Shown in pieces: positions 5,379-8,036 of a stretch of DNA of 8,036 nucleotides. Source of the stretch: DASRRB01 sp036732755 (GTDB lineage Bacteria; Planctomycetota; B15-G4; SIAN01); assembly GCA_036732755.1 (NCBI GenBank), contig DAINBU010000181.1, forward strand, positions 1 through 8,036. Reading direction: 5' to 3'. Under the pieces are notes generated by a model, which was given only the letters and a program-made list of their open reading frames with translations, was not told the origin of the DNA and did no database searches. Both the position numbers and the translations under genes were made by a program. Within the stretch, counting starts at the first letter, position 1, and every line of letters begins with the position of its first letter.

Positions 5379-5984
5379 ATCGGGAAGAAGGTCGGCGGCG
5401 GTCTCGGCGCCGAGCCGCTCGACGAGCCAGTCGCGCAGCCGCATGCGCGCCCGGAACAGCCGCGACTCGACCGTGCCCTTCGGCACTTCGAGCGTCTCCG
5501 CGAGCTGCTCGTAGCTCAGGTCGCCGTACTCCCGCATCACCAGGATCGACCGGAACGGCTCCGGCAGCGCCTGGATGCCCTCGCGCACCAGCGCGACCAT
5601 CTCCTCGCGCTGCCCTCCCGCCGCCGGCGTCGGCCCGTGCGACGGCAGAGTCGGTCCGAGCGGCGCCTCGTCGTGGTCGAGCGAGACGTGCGCGCGGCGC
5701 TTGCGCCGCTTGGCGAGGTCGACCGCGGCGTTCACGGCGATGCGGTAGAGCCACGTGTAGAGCGCCGAGTCGAACGCGAAGCGGTCGAGGTTCTTGTAGG
5801 CGCGCAGGAACGTCTCCTGCGTCACCTCTTCCGCGTCGGCGCGGTTGCGGACGATGCGGAAGACCACCTCGTAGAGGCGCGCGTGGTTGCGCTCGACGAT
5901 CGCGCGAAACGCCTCGTGCGAGCCCTTGCGGGCCGCGAGGATCAGCTGCCGCTCCTCCGCAGGAAAGGTCATGGTGGCTGGCAC
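5370..5984 (-). CDS. ECF-type RNA polymerase sigma factor (RpoE-like)
   Basis: This 204-residue protein has only regions 2 and 4, as in extracytoplasmic-function sigma factors. Region 2 spans about 22-95: GSHEAFRAIVERNHARLYEV, then DAEEVTQETFLRAYKNLDRF (core-polymerase-binding 2.2), then YTWLYRIAVNAAVDLAKRRK (2.4, -10 recognition). A linker with Pro/Gly (105-124) precedes region 4 (about 128-190), with LPEPFRSILVMREYGDLSYE, then LAETLEVPKGTVESRLFRAR as the helix-turn-helix for the -35 element. The GTG at 5984 gives MPATMTF; an ATG four codons later at 5972 is equally plausible, and neither has a clear Shine-Dalgarno, so the exact start is open. The zinc-finger anti-sigma gene follows immediately. 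I found no clear GGAAC-type ECF promoter upstream, so autoregulation is not shown. Confidence 0.93.
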   Translation of the reverse strand: MPATMTFPAEERQLILAARKGSHEAFRAIVERNHARLYEVVFRIVRNRADAEEVTQETFLRAYKNLDRFAFDSALYTWLYRIAVNAAVDLAKRRKRRAHVSLDHDEAPLGPTLPSHGPTPAAGGQREEMVALVREGIQALPEPFRSILVMREYGDLSYEQLAETLEVPKGTVESRLFRARMRLRDWLVERLGAETAADLLPDEH

Positions 5985-6076
5985 GTCCGGCTTGGACGGG
6001 GGTGGTCCCCCGGTCTTCCCGCGTGGCGCCTCCCCCGACGCCGCCGGGGGGCAGGGCTACCATTCGCGCCCGGCCG
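5985..6076. promoter_or_regulatory. Divergent control region between the sigma gene and the sulfatase-like gene
   Basis: These 92 bases separate two divergently transcribed genes and must hold both upstream signals if both are transcribed from here. It contains two inverted repeats: CGGGGG/CCCCCG at 5997-6012 (4-base loop, 13 bases upstream of the sigma GTG) and CCCCCG/CGGGGG at 6032-6050 (7-base loop). No recognisable -35/-10 pair, ECF GGAAC element or Shine-Dalgarno sequence was found for either gene. Confidence 0.45.
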
Positions 6077-8036
6077 ATGTTAGGGCCGTACTCCGATCCG
6101 CCGCCGCCGGAGCCCGCTCTGCATCCCCTCCCGACCCCGAAACGCCGCGCCACCCGTCCAGGCCGCGGCCTCGGCCACCGGCTCTGCGCCGGGGCCGGCC
6201 TCCTCGCTCTCGGCGGGTGTCTTCCGGCGCCGGAGCCGGCGGCGGGCGAGCCTTTTCATGGTGAGTCCATCGACGCCTCCGCGCCGAGGCCGCCGGAGGC
6301 GGGCACGGAGCGCGTGCGTCGCCTGCTCTCCGGTCCGCTCGGCGACGGGGCGTGGTGGGAAGTCGTTTCCGATCGACCCGACGTGCCGCTGCGGACCCAC
6401 CATCCCGAGGCGGCGCTGCCGCCGCCGGACCGCGACGACTTCGAGCCGAGCGCAGGGACGACGGCCGCGCCGTGGTTCTCGACGGCCGACCTGCAGGCGC
6501 GGCTCAGCGCGGGCAAGGGACGCGAGGCGCCGCTCGCCGCGATCGTCGCGGCGGGCGACGGCCATGCGCTCGAGCTCGCGACGCACGACACGCTCGCGGT
6601 GCGCGTCTTCTCGTCGACGCCGCAGACGCCGTACGTCGTGACGCTGTGCGTGCGCGGCGACGCGCATGCGGCGGGCGAGCCGCGGCTGCTCGTGTACGAC
6701 CTCTCCGAGGACGTCTCGGCGGTGCGCGACGCCGAGCAGCTCACGCAGCGGATCCTGGGCGGGAAGCTCATCACCGCGCAGCGCGTGGTCGGCTTCGGAC
6801 TGAAGAAACGCGACGACGCCGACCACAACGTCTACGTCGAGCCCGAAGTGGTGCGCGACGACGGGACGGGCGGCGGCTTCGAGCGCTGGCGGTTCGACTT
6901 CCAGACGCGCTGGGGCGCGCGCAGCGTCGCGGTGATCGCGCTCGGCGCGGCGGCGGGTCCGATCGCGATCGACGACGTTGCGCTGCGCGCGCTGCCGGTG
7001 CGCGCGCTGCTCGGCCTGCCGGAGAGCGCCTTCTCTTCGGCGACGCTGCCGCCGTTCGACCTGCCGCGCTTCTGGGAGAACCTCGACCGCGCGCAGCCGT
7101 CCGCGCCGATCACGAAGGTGCGGCTCGACTGGGAGACGCGGCGCGCGCTCCTGCTCGGCGGCGGGGCGAGCGCGCGCTGCGTCGTGGCGGCGCCTGCGGC
7201 TGGCGCGCGTGTCGAGCTCGGGCTCGGCCTCGTGCGCGAGGAGCGTCTCCTCGCCGAAGGCCCGGTGCGCGCGGCGGTGCGCCTCACCGCCGTGGTGCGC
7301 GACCGCGGCGACGGCGGCGGCGGGCGCGAGCTCGCGCGCCGCTTCGAGCGCGTCGAGGTGCGCCTCTTCCCCGATGCGGCGCAGCTCTGGCGCGACGTCG
7401 CCTTCGACGTGCCGGCGCTGCCGCCCGGCGTCGCCGCCGGCGAGATCGAGCTGCGCGTCGACGTCGAGGGGCCGGACGACCCGCTCGGGCCGCTGGTCGC
7501 GCTCGGCGACCCGCTGCTGATCGCCCGCACGCCGGCGCGCGACGAGCGCTGGAACGTCGTCTTCGTCTCGCTCGACACGATGCGCGCCGACCGGCTCGGA
7601 CGGAAGGGTCCCGACGGCGCCTCGCTCACGCCGAACCTCGACCGCCTCGCGCGCGAGTCGGTCCTCTGCACGAGCGCGCTCGCGAACTCCTCCTACACGC
7701 TGCCCTCGCACGTCTCGATGTTCACGTCGCAGCGGCCGGGGGTGCACGGCGTCCTCTTCTACGACAGCCCGTTCTCGTCCGAACGGTCGCCGAACTTCGC
7801 GCAGCTCCTCGCGAAACGCGGCTGGATCACAACAACGTTCACGTCCGGCGGAATGCTGAACGCCGAGTTCTGCGGCATCGACCTCGGCTTCGACCGCTTC
7901 GGCGAGATCGACGCGATGCTCTCGCCGAACGACGCGTTGCGCGCGATCGCGCCGCTCGCCGACCGACCGGCCTACAACAAGAACCTCGCCGAAGCGTGCC
8001 GCCAGCAGCCGGGGCTCCGCACCGAGGTGTTCGCCC
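6077..8036 (+). CDS. Lipoprotein with beta-rich N-terminal region and sulfatase/alkaline-phosphatase-superfamily domain, 3'-truncated
   Basis: The frame stays open from ATG 6077 to the window end (653 full codons). An Arg/Pro-rich tail of about 35 residues is followed by CAGAGLLALGGC, a lipobox with acylated Cys at 48, so the product is an exported lipoprotein; the long n-region suggests the true start may be later, but no ATG or GTG lies closer. Residues about 130-310 look like a jelly-roll, ending WRFDFQTRW...VAVIAL...IAIDDVALRALP. Residues about 345-485 look like a second beta domain of the kind that precedes sulfatase domains. The catalytic domain starts at 493: NVVFVSLDTMRADRLG (D500 metal ligand), LTPNLDRLA, then SSYTLPSHVSMFTS with T541 at the nucleophile position, then PGVHGV. 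Relatives hydrolyse or transfer sulfate or phosphate groups. A Thr there cannot become formylglycine, which favours a phosphotransferase or phosphodiesterase over a true sulfatase. No Shine-Dalgarno is seen. The rest of the metal ligands lie beyond the window. Confidence 0.85.
   Translation, partial: MLGPYSDPPPPEPALHPLPTPKRRATRPGRGLGHRLCAGAGLLALGGCLPAPEPAAGEPFHGESIDASAPRPPEAGTERVRRLLSGPLGDGAWWEVVSDRPDVPLRTHHPEAALPPPDRDDFEPSAGTTAAPWFSTADLQARLSAGKGREAPLAAIVAAGDGHALELATHDTLAVRVFSSTPQTPYVVTLCVRGDAHAAGEPRLLVYDLSEDVSAVRDAEQLTQRILGGKLITAQRVVGFGLKKRDDADHNVYVEPEVVRDDGTGGGFERWRFDFQTRWGARSVAVIALGAAAGPIAIDDVALRALPVRALLGLPESAFSSATLPPFDLPRFWENLDRAQPSAPITKVRLDWETRRALLLGGGASARCVVAAPAAGARVELGLGLVREERLLAEGPVRAAVRLTAVVRDRGDGGGGRELARRFERVEVRLFPDAAQLWRDVAFDVPALPPGVAAGEIELRVDVEGPDDPLGPLVALGDPLLIARTPARDERWNVVFVSLDTMRADRLGRKGPDGASLTPNLDRLARESVLCTSALANSSYTLPSHVSMFTSQRPGVHGVLFYDSPFSSERSPNFAQLLAKRGWITTTFTSGGMLNAEFCGIDLGFDRFGEIDAMLSPNDALRAIAPLADRPAYNKNLAEACRQQPGLRTEVFA

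Noticed and set aside
6031..6051. Hairpin in the divergent region as a specific regulator site
   Set aside because: C/G runs of this size pair by chance in such DNA, and nothing else supports a role, so it is only mentioned within the control region.
4350..6083. A 577-codon open frame on the plus strand
   Set aside because: It lies opposite the sigma, anti-sigma and small helical protein genes, all of which have recognisable family motifs. Its translation is low-complexity.
6080..7747. A 555-codon open frame on the minus strand opposite the sulfatase-like gene
   Set aside because: It is full of Arg/Ala/Glu/Val runs with no recognisable motif. The plus-strand frame has a lipobox and clear catalytic motifs. 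Long antisense frames are expected in DNA with strong G/C third positions.

Overview
The window is gene-dense, very GC-rich bacterial DNA (about 70% by eye) with strong G/C preference at third codon positions and frequent GTG starts. It contains nine protein-coding genes, two of them cut by the window edges, and no stretch over 300 bases without a gene. I see no tRNA, rRNA, CRISPR array, insertion sequence, integrase or attachment site. A lipid-carrier glycosyltransferase, a PilM/PilN-type (GspL-like) protein, a zinc-finger anti-sigma/ECF sigma pair and a lipid-anchored sulfatase-fold enzyme would fit a Gram-negative lineage such as Planctomycetota, Myxococcota/Desulfobacterota relatives or Binatota. 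The sequence alone does not decide between these.

Layout. (1) Positions 2-1410, plus strand: the 3' part of a YhbP-like pyridoxamine-5'-phosphate-oxidase-fold protein, overlapping by 4 bases a family-2 glycosyltransferase of the polyprenyl-phosphate (DPM1/GtrB/ArnC-like) type. (2) Positions 1415-5984, minus strand: six co-directional, tightly packed genes. Read in the direction of transcription they are ECF sigma factor, zinc-finger transmembrane anti-sigma factor, small membrane-anchored Spy/CpxP/CnrX-like helical protein, a PilM-PilN fusion (GspL-like), a bitopic PilO/GspM-like protein and an unrecognised lipoprotein. Gaps are 42, 34 and 30 bases, then a 4-base overlap, then a 4-base gap. 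(3) Positions 5985-6076: a 92-base divergent control region. (4) Positions 6077-8036, plus strand: a large lipoprotein with about 440 residues of beta-rich sequence followed by the start of an alkaline-phosphatase/sulfatase-superfamily domain, truncated by the window end.

How the genes may work together. The first three minus-strand genes look like an envelope-stress or envelope-signal module: a sigma factor held by a membrane anti-sigma, with a small periplasmic helical protein as possible modulator. The next two look like the inner-membrane platform of a type II secretion or type IV pilus machine. Their packing suggests that the sigma module and the platform genes are transcribed together, at least partly. 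This is inference from spacing. A weak internal promoter-like TACAAT just before the GspL-like gene could let the platform genes be expressed separately.

Most points of interest are modest: the sigma/secretion-platform linkage, a His/acidic insertion inside the PilM-like domain, a perfect hairpin plus an 11-base-period repeat between sigma and anti-sigma, and a sulfatase-like enzyme whose predicted nucleophile is Thr rather than a formylglycine-forming Cys/Ser. I found no clear evidence of a wholly new system.
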